Program-made: the position numbers and the translations under genes | DNA from: Dyella jiangningensis | Lineage (GTDB): Bacteria; Pseudomonadota; Gammaproteobacteria; Xanthomonadales; Rhodanobacteraceae | Assembly: GCA_000632805.1 (NCBI GenBank) | Contig: CP007444.1 | Span: forward strand, 4,204,772-4,268,771 | DNA length: 64,000 nt | Direction: 5' to 3' | Notes under the pieces: model-generated | What the model was told of the DNA's origin: nothing | What the model saw: only the letters and a program-made list of their open reading frames with translations | Database searches by the model: none | In this document: piece after piece, positions 55,299-64,000 of the stretch | How positions within the stretch are numbered: position 1 is the first letter of the stretch | How the letters are laid out: each line of letters starts with the position of its first letter

Positions 55299-55487
55299 AA
55301 ACGGGAATCCCCCATCCCCCGACGCTCGGGCGAGTGTAACCGAACCTCTTGTTCACGCAACCGTGTCCAGTTGGCAAAACGGCATGCCTTCCGGGCAGTT
55401 GGCGGCGTACAATGAGGCCCATTCTAGATCGCGCCCGGGCTTGGTTTTCACCGATTCGCCCGCAGTTTGAGCGCCTGAGGTAAAGCC

Positions 55488-55997
55488 ATGTCCGTCCTGA
55501 CCATCATCGAATTTCCCGACCCCCGCCTGCGCACCAAGGCCGAGCCCGTGCGCGTTTTCGACGCGGACCTCAAGCAGTTTGTGGCCGACATGTTCGAGAC
55601 CATGTACGAAGCCAACGGCGTAGGCCTGGCCGCCACCCAGGTCAACATGCACCAGCAGGTGCTGGTGGCCGACATGAGCGAGGAGCGCAACGAGCCGCTC
55701 GTGCTGATCAATGCGCAGATCGTCGAGAAGGACGGCGCGCAGGTCTACCAGGAAGGCTGCCTGTCATTCCCCGGCATCTATGCCGACGTGACGCGCGCAC
55801 TGAAGGTGAAGGTGAAGGCGCAGGACGTGGACGGCAACACCATCGAGCGCGAGTTCGAAGGTCCGCTGGCCGTATGCATCCAGCACGAGATGGACCACCT
55901 CGCCGGCAAGGTGTTCGTGGATTACCTGTCGCCGCTCAAGCGCTCCATGCTGCTCAAGCGACTGGAAAAGCAGCGCAAGCAGGCGGCCAGCGCTTGA
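55488..55997 (+). CDS. def: Peptide deformylase
   Basis: 169 residues. Removes the formyl group from nascent N-termini. The three class I motifs are intact: [16 protein letters not shown] and QHEMDHL, with Cys and two His as metal ligands. The stop overlaps the fmt start (TTGA), giving the usual def-fmt pair that adds and removes the formyl group. Confidence 0.97.
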   Translation: MSVLTIIEFPDPRLRTKAEPVRVFDADLKQFVADMFETMYEANGVGLAATQVNMHQQVLVADMSEERNEPLVLINAQIVEKDGAQVYQEGCLSFPGIYADVTRALKVKVKAQDVDGNTIEREFEGPLAVCIQHEMDHLAGKVFVDYLSPLKRSMLLKRLEKQRKQAASA

Positions 55998-56914
55998 AGT
56001 TTCGCGTCGTCTTTGCCGGCACCCCCGACTTTTCCGTTCCCTGCCTCGAAGCCTGCCGCGCCAGCGGCGCCGAGGTGGTGGCCGTCTATACCCAGCCCGA
56101 CCGCCCGGCCGGGCGTGGCCGCAAGTTGACGCCGAGCCCGGTAAAGCAGGCCGCCGAAGCAGCTGGCATCCCGGTCGAGCAACCCCAATCCCTGAAGTCC
56201 GCCGAAGCACAGGCCACGCTCGCTGCCTATGCGCCCGACTTGATGGTGGTGGTGGCCTATGGCCTGATCCTGCCGCGCAAGGTGCTGGCGATGCCGCGCC
56301 TGGGCTGCTGGAACGTGCATGCCAGCCTGTTGCCGCGCTGGCGCGGCGCCGCGCCGATCCAGCGCGCGATCCTCGCGGGCGATACCGAAAGCGGCGTCGA
56401 CCTGATGCAGATGGAGGCGGGGCTCGATACCGGCCCGGTGCTGCTTGAACGCCGCACGCCGATCTCGCGCGACGACACTGGCGGCTCGCTGCATGACCGG
56501 CTTGCCGCGCTCGGCGCGGACGTGCTCGCCGAAGGCCTGGCGCGGGTGATGGCGGGCGAGACGTTGGCATCGCGTCCGCAGCCGGAAGAGGGCGTCACGT
56601 ACGCGCACAAGCTGGACAAGGCAGAGGCACGCCTGGATTTCCACCGTGCGGCCATCGAACTGGAGCGCCAGGTGCACGCGTTCGATCCGTGGCCGGTGGC
56701 CGAAGGTGACGTCAACGGCGAACTGCTGCGCGTGTGGGCGGCCCGGGCCATCGAAGGCAGCGGGACGCCGGGTTCGGTGCTGCACATGAGCCGCGAAGGC
56801 ATCGATGTCGCCTGCGGTGACGGCGCCTTGCGCATCACGGCTTTGCAGCGCGCCGGCGGCAAGCGCATCACTGCCGCCGACTACCTCAACGCCATGAAGA
56901 CTCGCGGCAGCTGA
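55994..56914 (+). CDS. fmt: Methionyl-tRNA formyltransferase
   Basis: 306 residues from TTG 55994, overlapping the def stop. TTG is chosen because the canonical N-terminus [19 protein letters not shown] begins there and no ATG fits. It formylates initiator Met-tRNA using 10-formyl-[23 protein letters not shown] holds the catalytic Asn and His, [13 protein letters not shown] follows, and the C-terminal OB-like domain has [12 protein letters not shown]. The weak start codon and overlap imply coupling to def translation. Confidence 0.96.
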   Translation: MKFRVVFAGTPDFSVPCLEACRASGAEVVAVYTQPDRPAGRGRKLTPSPVKQAAEAAGIPVEQPQSLKSAEAQATLAAYAPDLMVVVAYGLILPRKVLAMPRLGCWNVHASLLPRWRGAAPIQRAILAGDTESGVDLMQMEAGLDTGPVLLERRTPISRDDTGGSLHDRLAALGADVLAEGLARVMAGETLASRPQPEEGVTYAHKLDKAEARLDFHRAAIELERQVHAFDPWPVAEGDVNGELLRVWAARAIEGSGTPGSVLHMSREGIDVACGDGALRITALQRAGGKRITAADYLNAMKTRGS

Positions 56915-57145
56915 CAATCGTCCTCTGGCGCTGCCCGGCACGCGCCTTTGGAACACAGCAAGCGCAATGGGTTGCATCTGCCGTTAGGACAGGCGGCTGC
57001 GAGCGAAACGATGGCCATCCGGTCCTGGCAAAACTCGCGACTCGCTGCGCCTCGATTGCCGTAGCACCGCGTGGCCGCTTCGAAAAGACAAACCGATAGC
57101 TCTGCATGGTTCTTACCTTCCGCCTTTACCACTGACATCAACACC

Positions 57146-58441
57146 ATGACCGACACTCGCGCACTCGCCGCCCAAGCTCTTGCCGACGTCGCCTTGCGCG
57201 GCGTGTCGCTGCGCGACGCCATGGAACGTTACGCGCCGCGACTGGCTGACGCGCGTGACCGGGCGCTGTTGATGGCCCTGCTGAGCGATGGCTCGCGTTG
57301 GTGGCTGCGTTTCGATGCGGCGATCGATCGCCTGCTGGACAAGCCGTTGCGCCAGAAGGAGCCGGCGATCCACGCACTGCTCGTATTGGGGCTGGTGCAG
57401 CTGGAGATCCTTCAATTGCCCGATTACGCCGCCGTGGCGGCAACGGTGCAGGCCGCCAAGGCACTGCAGCGGCCCCGGTTCGCGGGCCTGGTCAACGCCG
57501 TGCTGCGGCGCTGGCAGCGGGAGCGCACCGAACTGCTGGCGGCTCTCGATGCCAAACCGCAGACGCGACACGCCCATCCCGCGTGGCTGGCCAAGACGAT
57601 CGCGCAGGACTGGCCCGCGCAGGCCGATGCGGTGATGGCGTCGGACAACCTCGAGCCGCCGTTGATGCTGCGCGTGAATCGTCGGCGCACCGATCGCGAC
57701 TCGCTGATCGAGCGCCTGCGTTTGGACGGCTATACGGCAGACGCACACCCGTGGCTGGAAGAAGGCATCGTGCTGCCGCACAGCACCGACGTCACGCGCA
57801 TGCCAGGTTTCGCGGCCGGCGAGTTCGCCGTGCAGGATGGCGCCGCGCAGATCGCGACCGATCTGGCTGATCTCCAGCGCGGGCAGCGCGTGCTCGACGC
57901 CTGCGCCGCACCGGGCGGCAAGGCCTGCCATCTGCTGGAACGCGAGGACATCACGCTTACCGCACTGGAGTTCGATCCGAAGCGTGCACAGCGCATCACG
58001 CAGAACCTCGATCGGCTCGGCCTCAAGGCCGACGTCGTCATCGGCGACGCGGGCGAGCCCTCGGCGTGGTGGGATGGCAAGGCTTTTGATCGCATCCTGA
58101 TCGATGCGCCCTGCTCGGCCACCGGGGTGTTGCGTCGTCGGCCCGACGTGCGCCTGCATCGCCGCGACAGCGATATCGCACCGCTGGTCGCGCAGCAACG
58201 ACGCATCCTGGAAGCGCTATGGCCTCTGCTCGCGCCCGGTGGGAAGCTCGTCTACATCACCTGTTCTCTGCTGCGCGCCGAGAACGAGTCCGTGGTGAAT
58301 GGTTGGCTGGAAGGACGCAAAGACGCCCGCGCGGCCGGTTTCTCTCTGCCTGCAGGACAGCCGGCAGCGGTGGGCTGGCAGGTGCTGCCCGGCGATGGCG
58401 ACCTTGACGGCATGTACTATGCCGTCCTCGAGAAGGCCTGA
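57146..58441 (+). CDS. rsmB: 16S rRNA (cytosine-967-C5)-methyltransferase
   Basis: 431 residues from ATG 57146. N-terminal NusB-like RNA-binding domain (ALAAQALADVALRG), then a SAM methyltransferase: VLDACAAPGGKACHLLER for SAM, DRILIDAPCSATGVLRRRPD with the first catalytic Cys region and VYITCSLLRAENE with the second Cys. It follows fmt after a 231-bp gap in which nothing was recognised. The def-fmt-rsmB order is conserved in gammaproteobacteria; trkA, often next, is not here. Confidence 0.95.
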   Translation: MTDTRALAAQALADVALRGVSLRDAMERYAPRLADARDRALLMALLSDGSRWWLRFDAAIDRLLDKPLRQKEPAIHALLVLGLVQLEILQLPDYAAVAATVQAAKALQRPRFAGLVNAVLRRWQRERTELLAALDAKPQTRHAHPAWLAKTIAQDWPAQADAVMASDNLEPPLMLRVNRRRTDRDSLIERLRLDGYTADAHPWLEEGIVLPHSTDVTRMPGFAAGEFAVQDGAAQIATDLADLQRGQRVLDACAAPGGKACHLLEREDITLTALEFDPKRAQRITQNLDRLGLKADVVIGDAGEPSAWWDGKAFDRILIDAPCSATGVLRRRPDVRLHRRDSDIAPLVAQQRRILEALWPLLAPGGKLVYITCSLLRAENESVVNGWLEGRKDARAAGFSLPAGQPAAVGWQVLPGDGDLDGMYYAVLEKA

Positions 58442-58556
58442 AGCGTCATTGGTACGCCGTGAGCAGTCTCGTTGCCACGGCTCGGCACGCCCCGATGGGC
58501 CGCCCGTTACGCTATAGAACTGCTTGACGCGGCGACGCCGCCTCCGGAATCCACGC

Positions 58557-60287
58557 ATGCTCGCCACTTCCCAAGCCACCCCGCAGGAACGTCGCCAGTT
58601 CTGGCTGCTCTTGCTGATCGCCCTGGTCGTGATCGGCGCCGGCATCGGCCTGCGTGACCCCTGGCCGTCGGACGAGCCACGTTTCGCGCTCGCAGCCAAG
58701 CAGATGGTGGAAAGCGGTGACTGGCTGTTCCCGCATCGCGGCAGCGAGCTGTACTCGGACAAGCCGCCAATGCTGTTCTGGCTGGAGGCCGCCAGCTACA
58801 CGGTGATCGGCAACTGGCGCATCGCGTTCCTGCTGCCCTCGCTGCTGGCCGCGCTGGGTTGCCTGCTGTGCGTATACGACCTGGGGCGTCGCCTGTGGAA
58901 CCGCCAGGTTGGCCTGTACGCCGCCTCGGCGCTTTTGATCACCTTCCAATTCGTCTACCAGACCAAGCGCGCGCAGATCGATCCGCTGGTGATGTTCTAC
59001 ATCACCGCGGCGAACTGGGGCCTGCTGGTGCACCTGCTCAAGGGGCCGAACTGGCGCGCATTCTGGTTCGGCTGCTTCTGCGCGGGCCTGGGCGTGATCA
59101 CCAAGGGCGTGGGCGTGCTCGCGCTGCTGATGCTGGTGCCCTACCTCGTCGCCAGCTTCGGCCAGTGGAACGGCGTGGCGCGCATGGGCGCGGGCGCCTG
59201 GTGGCGCTGGGTACTGGGATTGGTCGCCCTGCTGGCGGCGATGGCGTTGTGGCTGGTGCCGATGCTGCTGGGCGCGAAGGCCCAAGCGAACGATCCGGCC
59301 TACGCCGCCTACGTCAACGACATCTTGTTCCACCAGACGGCGGGGCGCTACGGTAAATCGTGGGATCACCACCACAACACGCTCTACTACGTGCCGATCG
59401 TGCTGTTCACCTGGCTGCCGCTGTCGCTGACCTATCCCGGCACGCTGCCGCGATGGTGGCGCGCGCTGAAGGAGAAGGATGCGCGCATTCTGCTGCCGCT
59501 CGGCTGGATCGTGCTGCTGCTGGTGTTCTTCTCCATCCCCAAGGGCAAGCGCGACGTCTACATCATGCCGGCGCTGCCGATGCTGGCGCTGGTGACCGCG
59601 CCGTACCTCGGTGAGCTGCTGCGGAAGCGCTGGCTACGCATCGCTGGGCTGGTCTTCATCGGTGTGATGGGCGCGGCCATGCTTGGGGTGGGCATCGCGG
59701 GACTCGCGGTGCATCCGAAGGCCACCACCGATTTCGCCATCGCCCGCGGCTTCGAGGACGGCGGACGCGCCTTGTGGTGGATGGGCACCGCGCTCGGCGC
59801 CATCCTCTTGCTGCTGGTCGCCACGCTGCGCGTGCGCCGCGCCGTGACGGCTGTGGCCGGCGGCATGGTGGCAATGTGGCTGGTGCTGGGCTTCTGGGCG
59901 TATCCCATCCTCAACGACTCCAGCTCCGCCGCCGGCGTGATGCAGGAAGTACGCGATCGCCTGCCGCCCGGCGACCAGCTCGGCATGGTGGCGTGGAAGG
60001 AGCAGAACCTTTTGATGCTCAACCGCCCGGCCGTCGATTTCGGTTTCACCCAGCCCTGGCACGACCAGTACGCCGCCGCCGTGAAGTGGCAGGCACAGGA
60101 TCCCGCGCACCGCTGGTTGTTCGTACTCGACCCGGTGATGGGCAACTGCGTCGATCGCAGCAAGGCGATCAGCCTGGGCCATGCGAACCGCCGCGAATGG
60201 TGGATGTTCAAGGCCGATGCGGTGGCGCCGGGTTGCCTGCCGGACGACAGCGTGGATCGCGTGCCGGCGGCTTCGCTCGAAGAGTGA
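58557..60287 (+). CDS. GT39 family glycosyltransferase (ArnT-like)
   Basis: 576 residues from ATG 58557. Polytopic inner-membrane protein with about 11-12 segments and the GT39/GT83 signature acidic loop RDPWPSDEPRFALAAKQM after segment 1, then LYSDKPPMLFWLEA and TKRAQIDPLVMFYI. Members use polyprenyl-phosphate sugars; ArnT adds aminoarabinose to lipid A and relatives mannosylate proteins. No arn operon is present, so lipid A modification is not assured. It lies on the opposite strand to, and converges with, the surface-polysaccharide cluster. Confidence 0.88.
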   Translation: MLATSQATPQERRQFWLLLLIALVVIGAGIGLRDPWPSDEPRFALAAKQMVESGDWLFPHRGSELYSDKPPMLFWLEAASYTVIGNWRIAFLLPSLLAALGCLLCVYDLGRRLWNRQVGLYAASALLITFQFVYQTKRAQIDPLVMFYITAANWGLLVHLLKGPNWRAFWFGCFCAGLGVITKGVGVLALLMLVPYLVASFGQWNGVARMGAGAWWRWVLGLVALLAAMALWLVPMLLGAKAQANDPAYAAYVNDILFHQTAGRYGKSWDHHHNTLYYVPIVLFTWLPLSLTYPGTLPRWWRALKEKDARILLPLGWIVLLLVFFSIPKGKRDVYIMPALPMLALVTAPYLGELLRKRWLRIAGLVFIGVMGAAMLGVGIAGLAVHPKATTDFAIARGFEDGGRALWWMGTALGAILLLLVATLRVRRAVTAVAGGMVAMWLVLGFWAYPILNDSSSAAGVMQEVRDRLPPGDQLGMVAWKEQNLLMLNRPAVDFGFTQPWHDQYAAAVKWQAQDPAHRWLFVLDPVMGNCVDRSKAISLGHANRREWWMFKADAVAPGCLPDDSVDRVPAASLEE

Positions 60288-60361
60288 GGAGATACGAAGC
60301 GCACGCGGAGTGCGCTTCGGGAAAGGCTGCGACGGTCTGCGGTTCGCGCCTGCCGCCCGGT

Positions 60362-61477
60362 TCAACGCGCCGCGATCAACCGCTCGTACACCGCCTCGGT
60401 GCGCTCCACGAACAATGGCAGGCCGAACTCGCGCTCTGCATGCCGCCGTGCCGCTGCGCCCATCGATGGCAATGCGTCGCGTTGCGCGAGCAGGTTCGCC
60501 ACCGCGGCTGCGATGGCCGAACGGTCGCGCACCGGCACCAGCCAGCCATCGACGCCTGACTCCAGGTTTTCCGGCAACCCGGCGTAATCGGTGAGCAGCA
60601 TGGGTTTCCCCATGGCCATCATCTCGCGGCAGGCGAAAGAGATCGTCTCGACGTCGTAGGACAGCACGAAGCCGGCGTCGAGCGCAGCCACCAAGGGGCG
60701 CGGATCGGAAAGAACGCCCGGAAACACGATCTGATCCGACAAGCCGAGCTCGGCCACGCGCGCCAGCTCTTCCGCTTTCGGAGGCACACCCGCCAGCAGC
60801 ACGCGAACCTGCCGGCGTGTCGCCTCGGGCAGCAGCGCGAGCGCTTCGACCAGATCCATCCAGCCCTTGTAGCTTGCCGTGCCGGCATTGCTGCCGAGCA
60901 GCAGCACGCTGTCCTCGCCACCGTTCCAGCGGCGACGCTCCGCTGCGGCGAGCTCGGCTGGCCAAGGACACCAATGCTCGATGTCGACGCCGTTGTACAC
61001 GGTGTCCAGGCGGCAATGCCGATACGCGGTATGCAGCAGTTCGCGGCGGGTGTAATCGCACACCGCGATCACCTGGTCCGTGCGGCGGGCACGCAGCCAT
61101 GCGCCCAGGCCGCGCACGGGCTTGGAGTTGTGTTTGGTCCAGACCAGCGCCGGTCGCGTGGCCGGCATCGCCGACAACACCAGACGGTGGTCGGCCGAAC
61201 CGTTGACGTGCACCACGTCGAACGCCTGCGCGCGCAGATAGGCGGCGAGCCGTGCGCGGGCGCGGCGCCGCGCCTTCCATTTGTTCAATCCGTTGGGGAA
61301 GGGCTGGTCGATCACGAACACGCCCGGCAGCGCGCGCGCCTCGCGATTGAGGCGGCTGCCCGGCGGCGCAGCGACATGTACCTCGTGGCGCGCCGCCAGC
61401 GCGGCAGCCAGCGCACGAATGTAGGTGGTATGGCCTCCGCCGTCGCCGGTGTGGAAGTTCGTGTAGAGCAGCTTCAT
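60362..61477 (-). CDS. GT4 family glycosyltransferase
   Basis: 371 residues from ATG 61477, which overlaps the stop of the preceding GT2 gene by four bases. GT-B fold, GT4 type: N-terminal LLYTNFHTGDGGGHTTYIRA, FDVVHVNGSADHR, VYNGVDIEHW and the nucleotide-sugar motif ETISFACRE (EX7E) followed by MLLTDYAGLPENL. It probably transfers a sugar to LPS core or O-antigen precursor in the cytoplasm. It is the last gene of the leftward cluster. Confidence 0.9.
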   Translation of the reverse strand: MKLLYTNFHTGDGGGHTTYIRALAAALAARHEVHVAAPPGSRLNREARALPGVFVIDQPFPNGLNKWKARRRARARLAAYLRAQAFDVVHVNGSADHRLVLSAMPATRPALVWTKHNSKPVRGLGAWLRARRTDQVIAVCDYTRRELLHTAYRHCRLDTVYNGVDIEHWCPWPAELAAAERRRWNGGEDSVLLLGSNAGTASYKGWMDLVEALALLPEATRRQVRVLLAGVPPKAEELARVAELGLSDQIVFPGVLSDPRPLVAALDAGFVLSYDVETISFACREMMAMGKPMLLTDYAGLPENLESGVDGWLVPVRDRSAIAAAVANLLAQRDALPSMGAAARRHAEREFGLPLFVERTEAVYERLIAAR

Positions 61478-62316
61478 GGGGCGCGATCGCCCTCGGCCAG
61501 CAAATCGGCATGCTGGTCGATGCCGCGTTCGCACCGCCGGATGCCTTCGTTGCGCGTGGCAAAGAACAGGCGGTTGTTCGGCAGGCTCATGTCATCCACG
61601 TCCGGCGGCGAACGCGAGTCGTGCCACAGGTGCACGGCCAAGGCGCACCACTTCAGCGCGCGGCGGCGCACCCCGGCGTTCTCCAGCCTGGCGGCAAGTT
61701 CGCGGTCTTCCGCGCCGTAGCCTTCCATGCGTTCGTCAAAGCCGTTCACGCGCAACAGATCGTCGCGCCAGAAACTCATGTTGCAGCTCATCACGCGACC
61801 ACCATTGCGCGACCGCGCCTTCCAGCGTGCAAGCCATGGTGCGCGGAAGGCGTAGAGCCGGCGCGTGCCGTCGAATTCGTCGAAGTTGGCCTTCACCCAG
61901 GGCGCGAACACGGGCTCGCCGCCTGCAAGCAGGCGTCGCGATTCCTCTGGCGTCGCCTTTAAGCGACCGCCCTGCAGGAAATAGCCGCGCTCGGCCAGCA
62001 TGAGGTGATCGGCGATGAACTGCGGATGCACCAGCATGTCGCCGTCAAGCAGGATGATGTAGTCGCCGCGGCTCGCCGCGATACCGCGATTGCGTGCCCG
62101 CGCCGCGCGAAAGCCCAGGTCGTCCTGCCACTGGTGACGCAGCGGCACGGGGAAGTCGGCCGCCCTGCGTGCAATCAACTCGGCCGTGGCCGCACCCGAT
62201 CCGTCGTCGGCGATGATCACCTCATACGGCAACGTGATCTGGCGGGCAAGTCCGTCGAGCACTCGCTCGAGTGCCTCGGGCCAGTTATAGGTGATGACGA
62301 CGACCGAGACCTTCAC
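61474..62316 (-). CDS. GT2 family glycosyltransferase
   Basis: 280 residues from GTG 62316, overlapping the ligase stop by four bases (GTGA); the longer frame upstream is out of register with neighbours. GT-A fold: VSVVVITYNWPEALERVLDG, ADDGSG, ILLDGDMLVHPQF (metal-binding DGD variant of DxD), then a galactosyltransferase-like C-terminal part SCNMSFWRDDLLRVNGFDER and GAEDRELAARLENAG. It is a clear paralogue of the gene cut at the right edge. It likely extends LPS or capsule chains. Confidence 0.9.
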   Translation of the reverse strand: MKVSVVVITYNWPEALERVLDGLARQITLPYEVIIADDGSGAATAELIARRAADFPVPLRHQWQDDLGFRAARARNRGIAASRGDYIILLDGDMLVHPQFIADHLMLAERGYFLQGGRLKATPEESRRLLAGGEPVFAPWVKANFDEFDGTRRLYAFRAPWLARWKARSRNGGRVMSCNMSFWRDDLLRVNGFDERMEGYGAEDRELAARLENAGVRRRALKWCALAVHLWHDSRSPPDVDDMSLPNNRLFFATRNEGIRRCERGIDQHADLLAEGDRAP

Positions 62317-63512
62317 GCCGGCTCGTTCCAGCGCCCCAACGACAGGCCCAGCGCCAGCGGCAGCCAGGTCAGCAGCCAGCCGGGGCGCGCACTGTCGATC
62401 AAATGCGGATGGTCGAACTGCACCAGCACCATGCCGAACACCCACAGGCCAAGCACCACCTGGCCCAACGTGGACTGCCGGTGCCGCCAGGCATGCCAGC
62501 CCAGCGCCAGCCACACGCCGGTCCACAGCACCAGGCCGACCAGGCCCAGTTCGATGGCGACCTGGCTGAACAGGTTGTGCGCGTGGGTGAAGACCTCACC
62601 GGCGATTTCGAAGTGGAACGCGGTGCCGATGCCCAGGCCTCTCAGCGGATGCTGGGAAAACAGTGCCCAGGCCTGCTCGAAGATCTGGGGGCGAAACGAA
62701 AGCCCGCGAACGAGCAGCAGCGGCATGTTCAGCATGACCACCACGGCGGCCAGCAGCAGCGCCACGCCCATCGAAATCCACGCCTTGCGGCCGCCTCGGC
62801 AAAGCGCCATCGCAAGGAACCCGGCAAGCAGCGCGCCCCAGCCGCTGCGGGTATAGGAGAGCACCATGAAAAGGGTGAGCACCGCGATGGCCGACCATTT
62901 GGCGATGCGCGGCAACCCGGGAGGAACACGCCAGGGCCACAGCCAGATGATAGCGGCGCCCATGGCGCCGGCGGCGAGGTTCGGGTTGTCCATCACGCCG
63001 AAGCCCGACACGCGACCGTCGACTTCCGGATGCAGGTACGACCAGGCGAGGGCAACCGCCGCCACGACGGCCAGCACGATGCTCAGACCCAACAACAGGC
63101 TGCGGATGCGCGCCGGATTGAGCGCCACGCCCTCCTGCCAGGCGATCAAGAAGAACACGATGCTGGCGACATGCCCCATTTCATCCGCAGGCCGCGACGT
63201 CTGGCTCCAGGCCAGTGACAGCAGGCTCCAGCCCAGCAGGGCGAAGACCCATGGCATCAGCGGCTGCCGCCAGAGCTCACGTCCGACGGATGGACGCATC
63301 ACCAACACGACCAGTGCCGGCAGGTAAAGCGTCAGGCCCAGCACGTACTGGTAGGCCTTGCCGGGATTGAACGAAGGACCGGCGGGCATGACCGCCATGC
63401 CGATCACCAGCCACGCCACACCCACGAACAGCAACTGGCGCACCCACGGCGCGATGGCTCGGCCGGCCGGCGCGTCGACGGCGGGCACGGCCAGGGAAAA
63501 CACGGACTTCAT
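62313..63512 (-). CDS. O-antigen ligase family protein
   Basis: 399 residues, about 11-12 membrane segments. Wzy_C/WaaL type: VLSYTRSGWGALLAGFLAM, PLRGLGIGTAFHF and the periplasmic FTHAHNLFSQVAIELG, which holds the conserved His-Asn region. It joins polymerised O-antigen or a related glycan to lipid A-core, or polymerises repeat units (Wzy); the two cannot be told apart by sequence at this level. Its start overlaps the stop of the upstream GT2 gene (ATGA) and its stop overlaps the downstream GT2 start. Confidence 0.88.
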   Translation of the reverse strand: MKSVFSLAVPAVDAPAGRAIAPWVRQLLFVGVAWLVIGMAVMPAGPSFNPGKAYQYVLGLTLYLPALVVLVMRPSVGRELWRQPLMPWVFALLGWSLLSLAWSQTSRPADEMGHVASIVFFLIAWQEGVALNPARIRSLLLGLSIVLAVVAAVALAWSYLHPEVDGRVSGFGVMDNPNLAAGAMGAAIIWLWPWRVPPGLPRIAKWSAIAVLTLFMVLSYTRSGWGALLAGFLAMALCRGGRKAWISMGVALLLAAVVVMLNMPLLLVRGLSFRPQIFEQAWALFSQHPLRGLGIGTAFHFEIAGEVFTHAHNLFSQVAIELGLVGLVLWTGVWLALGWHAWRHRQSTLGQVVLGLWVFGMVLVQFDHPHLIDSARPGWLLTWLPLALGLSLGRWNEPA

Positions 63513-64000
63513 GCGTGGGTGGCCTCCTGCACGCGCAGGTCCGGCGGCGCCTGCGTGAAGTCCATCAGGTGGTTGTCCAGGCCCTGGATGCTGCGCACGC
63601 GACCTTCGCGGCGCGCTTCGTCCAGCAGGCGGTTGTTAGGCAGGTCGGGATCGCTGGGATCAGGCGGCGCGACGCTGCGGTGCTCCAGATGCAGGGCCAG
63701 CGCGGCGAACTTGATCTGGCTGCGCTTGAGCCCGGCGTTGCGCAGGCGCAGATCCAGTTCCAGGTCCTCGCTGCCATAACCCTGCATGCGCTCGTCATAG
63801 CCATTCACGCGCAGCAAGTCCTCACGCCAGAAACTGACGTTGCATCCCATGGGATGCCCGCTCGAGCGCGCCTTGATACGTGCCAGCCAGGGCAGCCGCA
63901 ACGTGTGGTGGCGGCGCCCGAAATGGTAGGTGCTGCGATCGTTCTCGGTACGGAAGTAGGCGTCCACGGACCATCCAAAATTCGGCTCACCACCGCCGAG
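63509..64000 (-). CDS. GT2 family glycosyltransferase, N-terminal part beyond window edge
   Basis: The last 163 codons of a leftward gene whose start lies past base 64000; the frame is open to the edge. It shares GEPNFGW, GCNVSFWREDLLRVNGYDER, GSEDLELDLRLRNAG and PDLPNNRL with the GT2 at 61.5-62.3 kb, so the two are tandem paralogues on either side of the ligase. The C-terminal tail differs. The catalytic DxD is outside the window. Confidence 0.88.
   Translation of the reverse strand, partial: LGGGEPNFGWSVDAYFRTENDRSTYHFGRRHHTLRLPWLARIKARSSGHPMGCNVSFWREDLLRVNGYDERMQGYGSEDLELDLRLRNAGLKRSQIKFAALALHLEHRSVAPPDPSDPDLPNNRLLDEARREGRVRSIQGLDNHLMDFTQAPPDLRVQEATHA

Overview
The window is GC-rich, densely coded DNA from a gammaproteobacterium of the Xanthomonadales, most likely the Rhodanobacteraceae (Dyella/Luteibacter/Rhodanobacter type) or a close Xanthomonadaceae relative. 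This rests on TonB-dependent receptors placed beside glycosidases, a 14-bp operator that matches what I recall as the xyl-box of Xanthomonas, and the housekeeping order dprA / lysM / def-fmt-rsmB. It is a judgement from gene content and was not tested by a search.

Region 1 (1-33.7 kb) is one large glucuronoxylan/xylose utilisation locus. Three transcription units degrade and import xylan. A leftward unit carries a TonB-dependent receptor, a GPH-type sugar symporter and a GH43 enzyme cut by the window edge. A rightward unit carries an ACS-family hexuronate-type permease, a GH10 xylanase and glucuronate isomerase (uxaC). A 14-kb leftward eight-gene operon carries GH67 alpha-glucuronidase, a SASA/CE20-like acetylesterase, mannonate dehydratase (manD), GH43, GH3, kdgK, uxuB and a GH35-type enzyme. 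Together they take methylglucuronoxylan to xylose, and glucuronate to 2-keto-3-deoxy-6-phosphogluconate; the final aldolase is not in the window. A fourth unit (xylB-xylA-xylE-like) feeds xylose into the pentose phosphate pathway. Two different sugar-responsive regulators are present: a LacI-type repressor and an AraC-type XylR with a periplasmic-binding-protein-like domain. A second, longer TonB-dependent receptor closes the locus. Four copies of a palindromic operator (consensus TGGTAGCGCTAACA) sit in front of the four catabolic units and nowhere else that I found in intergenic DNA; the second receptor has none.

Region 2 (34-42 kb) is core genome: tRNA-Met(CAT), rppH, an iron-storage pair bfd/bfr with a Fur-box-like site, a DUF6776-like membrane protein with a bactofilin, erpA, nudC, an ampE homologue flanked by REP-like inverted repeats, and an MFS-acyltransferase fusion. 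Region 3 (42-46 kb) is a same-strand series of small soluble proteins (VOC, SLOG/LOG-like, GFA, DUF3175, RibD/DHFR-like, two SRPBCC). Region 4 (46-58.5 kb) is housekeeping: purD, a 0.9-kb repeat-rich gap, an AMP-dependent ligase, tsaC, topA, dprA, a LysM protein, def, fmt and rsmB. Region 5 (58.5-64 kb) is cell-surface polysaccharide assembly: a GT39/ArnT-like transferase and a tightly overlapping leftward cluster of GT2, O-antigen ligase, GT2 and GT4 genes that runs off the right edge.

No CRISPR array, insertion sequence, prophage or rRNA gene was seen.
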